Positions 1 to 10,936 of a DNA stretch of 43,528 nucleotides are shown piece by piece. Origin of the DNA: Amphimedon queenslandica (taxonomy: Eukaryota; Porifera; Demospongiae; Haplosclerida; Niphatidae); NCBI RefSeq assembly GCF_000090795.2, contig NW_003546306.1, positions 119,533 through 163,060 on the forward strand, written 5' to 3'. The notes below the pieces were generated by a model, which was not told where the DNA came from, searched no databases, and was given only the letters and a program-made list of their open reading frames with translations. Both the position numbers and the translations under genes were made by a program. How positions within the stretch are numbered: the first letter of the stretch is position 1; the number at the start of each line of letters is the position of its first letter.

Positions 1-1
1 C

Positions 2-451
2 GGCACACTGGAAGGGGAATGCATCGTGAGGTCTGACAATTGGACTGGACACCTGGCACCTTTCTTTAAGAAGATTAAGGCCGTCAAGACTTTCCATCAC
101 TTTGTGATGGATTGTCAATCGATGGGTGAAGTCTCAATGAGAAAGACCAGTGATGATCCAGTCGTGAGAGAGCAGCTCCTTATAGAACCAACTGTAATAC
201 CATCAACTGGCTTACCACCAGTAGTTTCACCTATTTGTCTGTCAAGTGAACAGCAGTGGTATTTGTATGACAGGATCCTGCAGTTTTGTCCTGATGAGTG
301 TAAGGATCTGACATGTCCATATCCATCAAGTGCTAGACCGGCTACCTGCAGTTCAATAAGAAGTACTGCTGAGGCTGAACATGTCCCAGAGCCAGCTGAG
401 GAGGTAGAGGTACCAGTGAGCTCTACAAGGAGAGTAAGGACAGTGGTTTGA
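2..451 (+). CDS. C-terminal end of an invertebrate transposase-like protein (DUF7869-type, partial)
   Basis: An open frame enters from the left edge and ends at a TGA at 449-451; the first in-frame Met is internal, so this is a C-terminal fragment of about 149 residues. Visible landmarks are an aromatic patch reading PFFKKIKAVKTFHHF and a later stretch, LSSEQQWYLYDRILQFC, followed by a Cys-Pro pair and an acidic Ser/Thr tail. From memory, these match the C-terminus of a repetitive transposase-like family common in sponges, corals and molluscs, which I believe recent databases call DUF7869. The central region of the same family lies at 41960-42935, supporting a dispersed mobile family. Catalytic residues would lie upstream, outside the window. 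No stop interrupts the visible part. The assignment is by pattern recall, not alignment. Confidence 0.5.
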   Translation, partial: GTLEGECIVRSDNWTGHLAPFFKKIKAVKTFHHFVMDCQSMGEVSMRKTSDDPVVREQLLIEPTVIPSTGLPPVVSPICLSSEQQWYLYDRILQFCPDECKDLTCPYPSSARPATCSSIRSTAEAEHVPEPAEEVEVPVSSTRRVRTVV

Positions 452-830
452 CAGGTCATGACAGCTGTACGTGTAATAACGAGTGGCATGTCAGGTTCTA
501 AGCTCTCAGTTTATTCTGTTGGTGAATGTCATGCATATCCCACTGCATATCCATCATTACAGTTGGTCACTCTCTCCCTCACTCTCACCATCCTCACCTT
601 CCTAGTTGGTCGTTCACTTTCTCTCTCCCTCTCTCACTCTCTGACTTGTGGCCTCAATATCATCCTCTCTCCAGTCTCAGTGGTCTCACTCAATCCCGCT
701 AGGACTCCATGGGTGATGCCTCCAATGTTGAGGATAGCGCTGTCAATCCCACCCTGTGGATGCTCCTATTGTGTAGTATCTCTTTCTGTCTCATGCCAGA
801 GGCACTGTTACCACTCCTATCACTCTCACG
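452..830. other. Pyrimidine-rich non-coding stretch
   Basis: The + strand is dominated by CTCTCT and TCACT runs. Short open frames read as low-complexity Ser/Leu protein and look like a by-product of the skewed composition. It leads directly into the repeated intron-exon array and is probably its most diverged beginning. Confidence 0.4.
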
Positions 831-2034
831 GTAAGCTACATAGAGGTGATAGAGGTGAATGTTCTTATTCTAATACCCATTATAGTCACTCAAACTGTCT
901 CTCTCCTTGACCTGTACCATCTAACTATCTCTTACTCTCCCTCACCTCATTCACCTCACCTCACTGACATCTGACTCTCTGGTACTCACTCACTCAACAA
1001 TGGTTGTCACTGTCATCGTAAGTAAACAAAACATTCTTTGTAAATAATTCATTTTAAATAATTATCTAACCACTGCTAGTAAGTACATACCTTTCTCTCT
1101 GTCTCTCTGTGTCACTGTCTCACTGCTCATTATACAGTACCTCCTAATGTCCTCATGTCCTTGTCAAGGTACATGTATGTATAAATCACATTCACATTCA
1201 CTAAAATTCTCATAGTACTATCTGCCTTCCTTCTTGTCTCCCATTCCCTTAGTCTCATCACTATCAGTCTCCTCAATGTCATGGTAAACTCTACACTAAA
1301 ATGTACACTAACTATGACATAAAGTATAGTTACTGCTGTAGTGTCCAACGGTATCGCTCCCTCACTCAAGTCTCTCATTTACTGGTACTCTCCCTCAGTC
1401 ACTGGTCTCTCATTCTCTCATCAACAGTACCACACAGTGCCATGGTAAATTAGCTAAAGCAACTACACAAAACTGTTCATTGACTTTCTCACCCCTAGTC
1501 AATAGTCAATAATTAATGAAACTCATGGTAAGCTACATGTACACTTAGTATACACAATGCTAAAATATCTTTCCTCTTTCAGTCTCTCTCCGACTCTTTC
1601 TCTCGCTCCCTGACTGACTGGACAATAGTAAACAGTCGAAGTCATGGTAAGCCACATGTACTGGAATATACAATGCTATATTGTCCTTCCTCTCTCAGTC
1701 TCTCTCTCTGCCTCCCTCCCTTCCTTGCTCTACCTCTCCCTGCCTCCCTGCCTCTCTCTCTTTCTGCCTCACAGATTGGTCTCCCTCACTAATAATCATC
1801 ACTATCACTTATGGTAAAGAAGCTACATGTACAGCCACACTGTACATTAATGCTACACTGTCCTTCCTCAATGCTAGTTCTGTCACTCACTGTCTCCTCT
1901 GTGTCTCCCAACTCACTATCTCATTGTCTCCTTCACACTGTCATCACTCCCAGCCACAGTCTCACTCACTTAAGGTAAGTTAAGTGTACTACATGTGCAA
2001 CTATACACAATAATACACTATTCTTCTTATACAG
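831..2034 (+). repeat. Diverged part of a tandem intron-exon array
   Basis: Intron-like segments with a GTAAG-type donor, a pyrimidine-rich tail and an AG acceptor recur at 831-885, 1079-1137, 1284-1329, 1528-1582, 1647-1698, 1813-1877 and 1975-2034. Weaker donors lie at 1018 and 1443. Several donors are preceded by CATG or TCATG and followed by a GCTACATGTAC-like sequence, so they are related copies. The pyrimidine-rich DNA between them is the exon-like part. Copies are much more diverged than those in 2035-2651. No reading frame runs through the units. Confidence 0.55.
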
Positions 2035-2660
2035 TATCATTACTCTAGTACCCTATGGTTGTGGTGGTACATTACCACTCTCTTGTTCTCTCCCTTCTCA
2101 CTATCTCCATCACTAATAAAGCCATAATCAAGGTAAGTTACACGTACAACTATACACAATAATACACTATTCTTCTTATACAGTATCATTACTCTGGTAC
2201 TGTAAGGTACTCACTCTTGTAGTGGTACATTACCACTCCCTTTCTCTCTCCCTTCTCTCTATCTCCCACACTAAGAATGCCATAATCATGGCAAGTTACA
2301 CGTAAAACTATACACAATAATACACTATTCTTTTTATAGAGTATCATTACTCTAGTACCTATGGTACTCTCTCTTGTAGTGGTACATTACCACTCTCTTG
2401 TTCTCTCCCTTCTCACTATCTCCCTCACTAATAAAGCCATAATCAAGGTAAGTTACACGTACAACTACAACAATAATACACTATTCTTCTTATACAGTAT
2501 CATTACTCTAGTACCCTATGGTACTCTCTCTTGTAGTGGTACATTACCACTCTCTCTCTCCCTTCTCACTATCTCTCTCACTAATAAAGCCATAATCATG
2601 GTAAGTTACACATACAACTATACACAATAATACACTATTCTTTTTATACAGTATCATTAC
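2035..2660 (+). repeat. Well-preserved tandem repeat, ~154 bp unit containing a 50-51 nt intron
   Basis: Four full units begin at TATCATTACTC (2035, 2184, 2342, 2498) and a fifth starts at 2652. Each has an exon-like part of 98, 107, 106 and 103 bases, then an intron-like part at 2133-2183, 2291-2341, 2448-2497 and 2601-2651. The donor is GTAAGTTACACGTACAACT with small changes, and the acceptor is a T-rich run ending in ACAG. The 2291 copy has a GC donor (GCAAGT) and the 2341 acceptor ends in GAG. Exon lengths are not consistently multiples of three, which argues against a conserved coding frame. The repeat is seen directly; actual splicing is inference. Confidence 0.8.
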
Positions 2661-2977
2661 TCTAGTATACCTTATGGCTTTCAAACTTTCTCCCTCCTCA
2701 CTGTTTCCCATGCTCCCTCAATTACAAGTCCCACACACTGTCTTAGTAAGCTAACTACCACAATACTATTCACTGCTTGCACTCACTTTCTCACACTTAC
2801 CTTATAACTCTTCTTGAGCTTTCTTGTATCTTTATGTTTGTTGCTTTACTTATGTTGTATTCTAGGTTCTTCAATCATTAATGTCCGTTCCTTGGAGTGT
2901 GGAGACAACAACAATAACAATTGCACACATTCATGTTTTGATAATAATAAGTAATATTACTTGCTTTTAAAGTTTCT
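2661..2977. other. Non-coding stretch after the array
   Basis: One more donor-like GTAAGC lies at 2746. The rest is unremarkable AT-rich sequence with no credible open frame. Confidence 0.4.
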
Positions 2978-3248
2978 ACAGGGTATCTACAGCTTTCACA
3001 GAGTTGCTACAGCTAACACAGGGTTTCTAGAGCTACGTAAAGGGTCAGCGTCACTCTAGCCTACTACAGGCTCGCTCTAGCTACTACAGGATTGCTCTAG
3101 CAATCACAGGATCTTTCTTAACTAACACAGACCGGTTTTAGCTAAATAGGATCTTTAGAGCTCATACAGGGTCTGTAAAGCTAACAAAAAGTCGCTCGAG
3201 CAAACGAGGAGTTGATCAAGATAACACTGAGTCGCTTGGCTACAAAGG
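2978..3248 (+). repeat. Degenerate 20 bp minisatellite, about 13 copies
   Basis: The block divides into consecutive units of about 20 bases of the form ACAGGGTTGCTCTAGCTAAC, with 18-26 base variants. Each starts with ACAG or a derivative and ends with a GCTAAC or GCTACT-like segment. A 20-base period shifts frame at each unit, so it is not a protein repeat. It ends just before the possible ankyrin fragment. Confidence 0.7.
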
Positions 3249-3275
3249 CCTGGCAAAAGTGTAAAATAACCTTAC

Positions 3276-3563
3276 AACAAAAGTAAGACTCACCTTATTT
3301 GTCTTGCCATCTTGATTAACAGCAGCAGCATCAAAGAGAAGCCTTTACCAAGCAGAAGGCCATTTTCTTTTACACGTGACACGGAAGTATACGGATACTG
3401 CTAATAAAAACTTTAAGACAGATTTTCTCCAATAATTGATTTGGTCGGTACCTTGTACCACCTCCACTTTGAGAGGATGTAACTGAGCAACCATGAGGCG
3501 GATTGGGGTCAAACCTTCACTAAAGGGACGAGCTATACTTGCTTTACAACGTGGTACGTACAT
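3276..3563 (-). pseudogene. Possible ankyrin-repeat fragment
   Basis: The - strand frame from 3563 reads SEGLTPIRLMVAQLHPLKVE and, past one in-frame TAA, LLFDAAAVNQDGKTNK, followed by a good GTGAGT splice donor. GLTPxxL and LLxxAAxVNxxDGKT resemble the loop and second helix of ankyrin repeats. The fragment is too short to exclude chance, has a stop between the halves, and no further repeats are visible upstream. It could be a decayed host exon or one that includes a sequence error. Confidence 0.25.
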
Positions 3564-5176
3564 CTCAGTTTTGATTTTTGCGCCATAAGGGCCCTTTTCT
3601 CAATTATGGTCACATGTATTATTGGAGTCACTGCAGAAACACAGTTATCAGATTGCCAACTACAGCTGTCTGATATTACGGAAAAACCTGAGCTTCTTAA
3701 AAGAAACATAAGGCACTGTTTTCAAGTTGGTAAGGACTTGATATGCTATAATGGTAGTCATTAGTATAAATCTCAACACAATGGAACACTAAGTTCAATA
3801 TGAAGATGATGGTGAGATACGTTCATTTCAGTTGCTTGAAGGTACTTAACATGATGATTTGGAGTTATTGTGATAATTGTCTAAACTTAAATTTTTTTGT
3901 AGTGAATAAACATACCTGCATTGCTTAATTCTTGTGTTTCTACACATAACTGCAAGTAGTATGATAGTTGTATGTGCATTTGATTTTCATTATTTTTGCT
4001 TATTAAAATTTTTGATTTTTTAAATTGTAAATTTAATGATAATTCAACACATCAATTCATTGATATATTTTGATGCAATAGTCATTTACATCTAGACCTG
4101 AATTTGGCTCCAAACAGAATAATTTTTTTAATACGTGGAATATGCTCCATTGTGTCTAAATATTTTTCAATTAAATCTTTGTTTATAATTAAGTCTATTT
4201 AGCCGGAAACTAACTGCACAGGTTGCTCTTCCTATTTGTAGTTAAAAAGCACCTTTATCTTGCCATTAACAAGCCACACGCAATTGATTTTATTAGCAAC
4301 ATAACTCTATAATTGTACATAATTAAATTTAATACTTGCACATCAAAATTCACCTTGATTTTGAATGAATTGGCTAGCACATAATCTATTTATAAAACCT
4401 ATACAAAAAAATATAATTGATAATGAATTAATTTGACACAGGTTCACTTAAGGCAACTCAAAAACTTTCAATTTTTCTTATTGTGCCACCACGCCCAATT
4501 TGTGATAATAGAAAATTTTAAGAGAATATTGGTTTTTAAGAGGTTTTTAATAGTTTTGTTGCATTTTATAGTGGTAAACTGCATACCGTTTTGAAGGACA
4601 TGGCAAGATCTACAAGGTGAGACCATAAAATTTTTCATCTGAATAATTATAAACAAGCGTATTAGTGTAAATAAATTCCTAAGATTGTTTTCACCACCGT
4701 ATGCTTATCGCTTATGTGTATCATTCCTATCATTGTAATTATTGACTATTATTGTTGTAAACCTTATTTATAATAATTTTATACATACGTACGTACTGAA
4801 ACATAATACAAATATACACAAGATAAACACAAATATTATACAATACATATAATCATTGTTTTATATACAACATTATCATACAATATATACATTATCACTC
4901 CGAAGAGCCTGATTTCATTGATATTATGATCGCCCAGAAGAGCTAGATTTTGTTTGATAGAGAGAGAGTGCATTTACATGTATTGTACATACACACCTAA
5001 TACATGACTATACATGAACACAATACATACAAAGCTAAACAAATCCATACATTTACAGTAATTAGATGCAAAAAAATAATGACTATATACTTTACATTTA
5101 TAAATCATCCAATACATAATACATGTATATACATACAATACAAACACAATTATAATATACCGGTTGTAAAGTTACA
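3564..5176. other. Gene-poor AT-rich DNA
   Basis: No convincing coding frame on either strand. From about 4740 to 5160 it is low-complexity TACATA/AATACA-rich sequence of microsatellite character. The short - strand frame near 4468-4656 has no recognisable composition and looks accidental. Confidence 0.5.
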
Positions 5177-5180
5177 TTAA

Positions 5181-5946
5181 CCCTTTAACACCGAAATTAA
5201 TTTTGGAATAAAAATAATTTTCTAGTGGTACTAGTTGAGCAATGCATATTTCTCAAGATCTTGTCCTGCGAGACTTGAAACTTGCTAGCAGCCTTTATGG
5301 GATGTTCATCCTTAGATAGAAGAAGTATAATAGTAAATGAAGCGGCATAAAGCAATGCAGCGTCTATTGTAAAGATACTCACCGCTTTTCTCAAATACAC
5401 GGACTTGGCGAAGGGAAAGAGAGAGTTGTATCATGTTAAGCAGGACCTAGTAGGCAGGATATGAAAGAATGAAGAGGCAGAAGTCAGTGGAGAAGATGCT
5501 ACGAGTAGAAACACCACTGTGACTGGTCGAGAAGCCATGGTTGCTAAGCCGTTGCTAAGCAAAATGTGGCCACACCTACCGCTTTTCTCCATTGAAATGT
5601 TAGGCAAAGCAGCTCTCTCGAGTCGCTTGCCTTTTCTACTCACTTCTAGAGGATTTCACAAGCCAAAGGTAAGTCTAAACATTCTGTCTTTTGTTGTTGT
5701 GTCATTTTTTAGGTGACTTACCTCGGCCGCTGATCATTTTGAACAGTTTGGGTTGCGCTACTGGACTTTTTTACCTATATACTCTGTTTTTAGTCTTTGA
5801 CAATGTTATATATGTTAGAGAGATGAAAGGAGAACCTTTTAAAGCTATCTAGAATGTTATATTTCCATAAATAAAAAAGAAAATAACAATTATACTACAC
5901 CCCTTTATGTTATTGACGTACAAGTACGTCTATCGGTGTTAAAGGG
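5181..5946. mobile_element. piggyBac-like non-autonomous element (766 bp)
   Basis: The ends are a perfect 13 bp inverted repeat, CCCTTTAACACCG at 5181-5193 and its complement at 5934-5946, directly flanked by TTAA at 5177-5180 and 5947-5950. A TTAA target duplication with termini starting CCC is the signature of the piggyBac superfamily. Inside the right end lies a 16-base palindrome, GACGTACAAGTACGTC (5915-5930), a possible subterminal binding site. The interior has only short open frames (for example 5519-5716 + and 5431-5643 -) with no similarity to a piggyBac transposase that I can see, so movement would depend on a transposase elsewhere. Confidence 0.85.
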
Positions 5947-5950
5947 TTAA

Positions 5951-6751
5951 ACGCATATGAATGTTGTCTAATTGAATGAAATATTATATAGGCGGTAGCC
6001 TATATATAGGGTTGAGGTTGATTTTTCAAGATGGGGGCCAAATTTACAATTTTCAAATGCTTATAACCCTTTCAGCTTACATTGTACAGCCTTATAAATA
6101 GATTAACTGAGTTTTCCTTCGCTGAGCGATTGTCATGGTACCTTCAAAGTGACCTGTGATGTAATGGGAGCAATTCTAGAGAATAGGCCCAAATCCAAAT
6201 TTCTGCAAAATTCTTCAGAATTTTTCTTCTTTCATCTTTCTTCTATCAACAAGGAAATCCTGTAAAATAGAGAACGGCTTTAAATGGCTTTTACACCATT
6301 CCTTTGGGCTTGGGTCAAGGATAAGACAAGTGCTTTTATTATCTAACTTAGTTTAAGGTTAGGAACTAATTATAAGGGCGTGATCTATCACACCCCTCTC
6401 TCTTTCTGGCGCCATATTGAAATTAAATGCGCATGCGCAAAGTTGCCATAGACAACTGTGTGGTTTAACATATTTGTTTTTGCTCTATTCTTCTCTTGGT
6501 CTTTGCTGAAGTTATGCTCTGATCTTAATTGCAATGAGTGCCCACTGCTGAGACTAAGAGATCACCGGTTCTTATAAGAGCTAATAGGTAAATAAGTTGC
6601 CATAAAATTTAATGTTCATTTTTGAATTAGAGTGAAAATTAAAGCTACAGCTGCTCAGTATTAGCTACTCAACTTCTTTTAGTCAGCTGCTTCTGAAGTA
6701 CTGTGTTGTAATCTTCCTGTTGCTACAATATACTGAGATAAGTGTTATACA
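5951..6751. other. Stretch upstream of the Helitron frames, no gene seen
   Basis: It contains a small hairpin, TATAGGC-GGTA-GCCTATA (5987-6004), and a NRF-1-like palindrome at 6428-6439. Possible exon-intron signals (GTAAAT at 6588 and GTAAGT at 6755) appear toward its end, suggesting it may hold the promoter and 5' untranslated region of the Helitron transcript. No open frame of note. Confidence 0.4.
6428..6439. promoter_or_regulatory. NRF-1-type palindrome
   Basis: TGCGCATGCGCA is a perfect 12-base palindrome matching the known NRF-1 consensus (YGCGCAYGCGCR) used in many metazoan promoters. It stands out in AT-rich DNA about 320 bases before the first Helitron ATG. Function as its promoter is inference. 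Confidence 0.35.
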
Positions 6752-7273
6752 ATGGTAAGTAGCAGCAGAGTTAATGATGATAATAGTGTGCATCTGCATA
6801 CTTAGTTTTGTGGTCTGGTTTAAATGTTAGGAGTGATTTTGGTTGTGATCATTGTACAAAAAGGAAGTAAAAAAAGGAAAAGCAACTTAACTGGGAATAA
6901 AACTAAGAAAACAAATGCAAAAAATTATGTTAATAGAAAGCAAATCGAAGATTTCATAGTTACAAATAGATCATATGCCAGAGCATACTATATGAGACAA
7001 TGTAACAGGGTCAAAAGCAAAGCAAGAATTGCATATAAAATCAGTAAAAAATATAAGATTGCTTTTGCAAAGGCCTATTTCAAGCAGTTTCATGCATTGA
7101 ACCCATGTTATGTATTGCAAAAATGTAAAAATTGGTATAACAAAAACAAGAAAAAGAAAACTATAAAATCATTAGAGTATTCACAAAAAATGTATTCCCA
7201 AAATATCCTAAATAAAAAAATGTCTAAAAAACGTATCAACAAAATCTGGACATATGAAGACAAAAATCTTTGA
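6752..7273 (+). pseudogene. Helitron N-terminal Lys-rich region, with a possible spliced start
   Basis: The open part is 6824-7273: about 150 residues, very rich in Lys, Asn and Tyr, of the kind found at Helitron N-termini (nucleic-acid contact is inference). An ATG at 6752-6754 is followed at once by a consensus GTAAGT donor, and an AG acceptor at 6804-6805 would remove a 51 nt intron and rejoin in the same frame as 6824. Only a TAA at 6821-6823 separates the two. The original start was therefore probably the upstream ATG, with one later nonsense change. The next segment (7315 on) is in another frame. Confidence 0.5.
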
Positions 7274-7314
7274 AATGGTATTATGAAAATTGAGACGCAA
7301 TATTAAGTGCAACA

Positions 7315-9684
7315 ATGGATAAGTTTTTGAGATATAAATTTTCTGATAACGAAATGGATAAAGTAAAGATAGCACTTAATAAAGAAAATAAGAAGCGTCT
7401 AAATAAAGATTATTATGATCGTAATTATGGTCAAATATTATATAGATTACGTTCTAATTACGTATTACCTGCACCAAATAGTGAAGCAAAGGAATATTAT
7501 TTTACTAAAATTATTGAAGCATTATATTACAGCCCTGAAATAGTTGATGATTTATTGCCATCAAGCATGAAAGGTGTAGATTTTGAGAACATATCATATG
7601 ACAGTAAATGTAATGCTGCATCAAGTATATTTTTAGAATCAGTTTTGAAAAATAGATCCCACAAAGTAGGCGTTTTGATACGTGCATCAAATGGCATTAG
7701 GAAATTGCAGTTGAAATAGCTTTAGTGATTTGGTGAGCAATGTCATACAAAGAATAGTGAGCCTTATTTTTATGAATCAGCATATTTGTATCCTAATGAT
7801 ATCTGTCATAGCCAATTAGATAGTGCAATTGTAATCCCTGTTGATACAAATGGCATCTGTTATGTAGCAGGGATTGTTGATGTATCATGTATTGATAGAG
7901 TAGAAGAATGTAATGATGATAGTGACTCTGAAGATGATAATGTTGATAATAATAGAATGTATACTAATACGAGAAAGCCTACCCTCAAATGGCACTGTAC
8001 AAGCAGGTGCAAGCCTTTGTTAGAAAGTGACATTAGTTCTATTATTGAAGTTAGACGATATTTTAATGAACCTATTAATGAATTAAGGAAGCATTTAGAT
8101 GCATGTGATGATTATCCTAATAAGCATTATGTGATAAGATCCCTGCATGTTGAAGAAATAGATCAAGTGCAGGAACACAATTTATGTGATAATTCTAATG
8201 TAACGGTAATTGTTAAAAAAGATGAAAATAATGTTGAAAAATATTTTAAATATTCAGAAATTGTTTGTGAAAGGATAGGCCATCCTATTGTGTGTAGTAG
8301 TAATGATACTTATTGTAAAAGCATGCTGCATATTATACGCAATGCATCTGTTCATTATCCTTTGTTGAGACACCTTTTGAAACACTTTTATGTTGCTAGA
8401 AATGCCCATTTAACAATAGATATTATTGATTCCACCTTTGCTGATGGTGATATAGCAAAATTGATAAATTTAAAAATTAATGAAGTTGATGAGACTGAAT
8501 TTGATAATGTGTATTATGCTATAAATGATCGCAAAGAAGATGACCCATTTAGAGTACCAAACTTAGATACTGTACTTTATTTTCAGTATTCAGATGCTAT
8601 TGATGAATTTAAGAAAGCTTTGTCTCATCAGGCTGTCAATATATGTTGCAGCTGTGAGAGGCTTTTAAGTAAAAAGTCTTTCACTGAAGCCAAAAATTTA
8701 GATAGCGATGTTTGGAATATCCTATTAGATTACATTAGAGAGAATGATCCTACGTCATTAAATAAAGTTATGTATATTTGTAATCATAGTAAACCAATTA
8801 TTAGGAAAAATAAAGTTCCAGCACGTTGTGTACTCAATGGGTTAAAGTGTGAGCCACTACCCAAAGAATTGGAAAATTTGGATCCTTTAAGTTGCCAGTT
8901 AATACAGAGGGCCAAGTATATTTAGACAATTGTTAGGCTAGGCACACACACCTTAAAAGTGCCTACATATAATTCTTAGAAAGCCCTTAAAGGTGCAATG
9001 TTTTATTTACCCCTTCCATTAGAAAAAACAATGGAAACTTTAAATGAGATTGGTATAGATTCTAATCATTTGCCTAATCCAGAACTTTATACTATTATTA
9101 ATGAAAAGCCTACTAAATCAAATAATGATTGGCGTAGTTTAGTTGATGTAAATAAAATAAAAGCAGCACTAAGAAAATTAAAAGAAATAAATTGGCTTTA
9201 TAGAAGTGTAGACGATGATTCAATTGACGAATTGTCTAAAAATATGATACAAGTAGTAAGCAATACTACTTGTAAAATGCTTGAAAAAGCAAATGATCAA
9301 GATTTAGAAGGCCTTTCGGCATATACGATTAGAAATCTTGAGAGTAAAATTGCAACAGGTTCTGATATCAGTCAATATAAACTAATGTATGTAAAAGAAG
9401 CGCCTATAGACAATAGGCAAGAGCATCTTGATTTGTTATGCTTTCCTACTTTATTTCCTACTGGACAATGTGGAAAGCATCATCCCAGAGAAAGCTATCC
9501 AGCACAGTCTTCATCATTTAGTGAATACATAAAGTCTAGACATTTAAACAAAGATTCCCAATTTCGTAGAAATCATTTATATTGTCTGCACTTTTACAGA
9601 TTAAAAATTAACAAGGCCTTAAAAACTGGCATATATAATTTCTTAAAAAACATCAAGGGGCAACGTTGGTCAAACTGTTGCTGA
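7315..9684 (+). pseudogene. Helitron RepHel: DUF6570-like region and start of Helitron_like_N domain
   Basis: One frame can be followed throughout, broken by stops at 7717-7719, 7723-7728, 8923-8925 and 8978-8980. The first third has the RxxYxLxxPN pattern seen ahead of Helitron Rep domains. Near 8640-8690 a Cys pair in NICCSCERLL marks the DUF6570-like region. From about 8880 the segments LDPLSCQLIQRAK and FYLPLPLEKTMETLNEIG are highly typical of Helitron proteins. The Helitron_like_N domain begins at CFPTLFPTGQCGKHHPRE (about 9440). Around 9670 the frame shifts. The protein would normally start Rep-HUH nicking and rolling-circle transposition; this copy cannot be translated through. Confidence 0.8.
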
Positions 9685-10936
9685 AATATTAGAAAAAATA
9701 AATGTGTTAGATGAAGAATTTGAGGGCAATTTAAGTACCATTTTGGCTCCAATACGGGGCACAAATGAATATTGGTTTCATGTGAAAGGTGAAGTCAAAG
9801 CAATGATTGCTGACTATGGCTCACCAACACTTTTCCGAACATTAAGTTGTGCTGAATACGATTCAACTGATATAGCGCAATATTTAAGAAAAGTGAATAA
9901 TGCACAACAATCATATAGTATTTCTAGATTATGTACTGAGGACCCTGTTTCAGTATCGTGTTCTAGGCAAATTAGAGAAATATTATGATAAAATAGAATA
10001 TCAAATGCGTAGAGCGCCTCATTATCACATCCTCCTATGGATTGAGAATGCTCCTGTTGTCGGTATTGATCGTCCAGAAGAAGTCTGTTCTTTCATACAA
10101 AATAGGATTACCTGTCATATACCAAATAGTAATACGTCACCTGATTTAAATTTTTTGGTAACAAAATACCAAATGCACAAGTGCAGCAAATACTGGAAGC
10201 GAAATATTAAAGTCGGCAAGACCTATGTATCTAGATTCTGATTTGATTTTTCTAGACCAATTCGAGATCATATTTGCATCAATGATGTTGAAAATAGCTT
10301 GAAATCATGCAATAAAATATATTATCTCAAACGAAATGAAAAGAAGTTTGAGTCAACAACTACAATCCTTTACTGTTGAAATTGTGGCGTACACATATAG
10401 ACTTGCAATACATAGCAGAGAGGAGTCTTTCCTTAACAGAGAATGTAACTGGATGTGTCACTAAAGCAGGAAAGAGTCATGCACAGGACATATGGGATGA
10501 AGTCAGCATCTGAGACAACATACACAGCAGGCTTTGGAAAATCGGCCAAATATTACTTCGAGTAGGACTATATGAAGCTAGCGATCTTCTCAGTGAAAGT
10601 TTATACATGAAATCAGTAACCGTACAGTACGTTAATATGTACTTGCCTCATGAGAGGAGCTCAAAAATCAAAAACTCCATATTTAACTAAAATGGATCTA
10701 TCTTCGAAAAAAATTTTTAATCCTAGCATAATTGAAGACTTTTATCCAACAAGACCAAATAACATGGAAGATGTGTCTCTTTACGAATTTGTTGCTAATT
10801 ACAAATTTGATAAAATAGGAGAAAATGGATAAAAGAGAATACAAACTTCGATCAAAGCCAGTCCTTCCAAACCATAGGAAATTTAATCCTATGCAAGAAG
10901 CGGAGACAATTTTTATTACTCACTAAATTTTTATTT
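9685..10936 (+). pseudogene. Helitron Rep (HUH) domain, inactivated
   Basis: The frame used at 9704-9988 gives a conserved Rep segment (WFHVKGEVKAMIADYGSPTL). After a shift near 9960, the frame to 10241 carries the metal-binding HUH motif as APHYHILLW at about 10015-10041. A stop at 10239-10241 and several shifts follow. At 10433-10480 the segment that should hold the two catalytic tyrosines in Y-x3-Y spacing reads ENVTGCVTKAGKSH: codon 10442-10444 encodes Asn and 10454-10456 encodes Cys. Both nucleophiles are therefore missing. Later pieces (MEDVSLYEFVANYKF at about 10764, then KREYKLRSKPVLPNHRKFNP) belong to the Rep-helicase linker. Nicking activity is not possible from this copy. Confidence 0.75.

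Noticed and set aside
458..910. 150-codon + strand open frame in the pyrimidine-rich region
   Set aside because: The product is Ser/Leu low-complexity sequence produced by CTCTCT runs, and it overlaps the intron-like array; no support for a gene.
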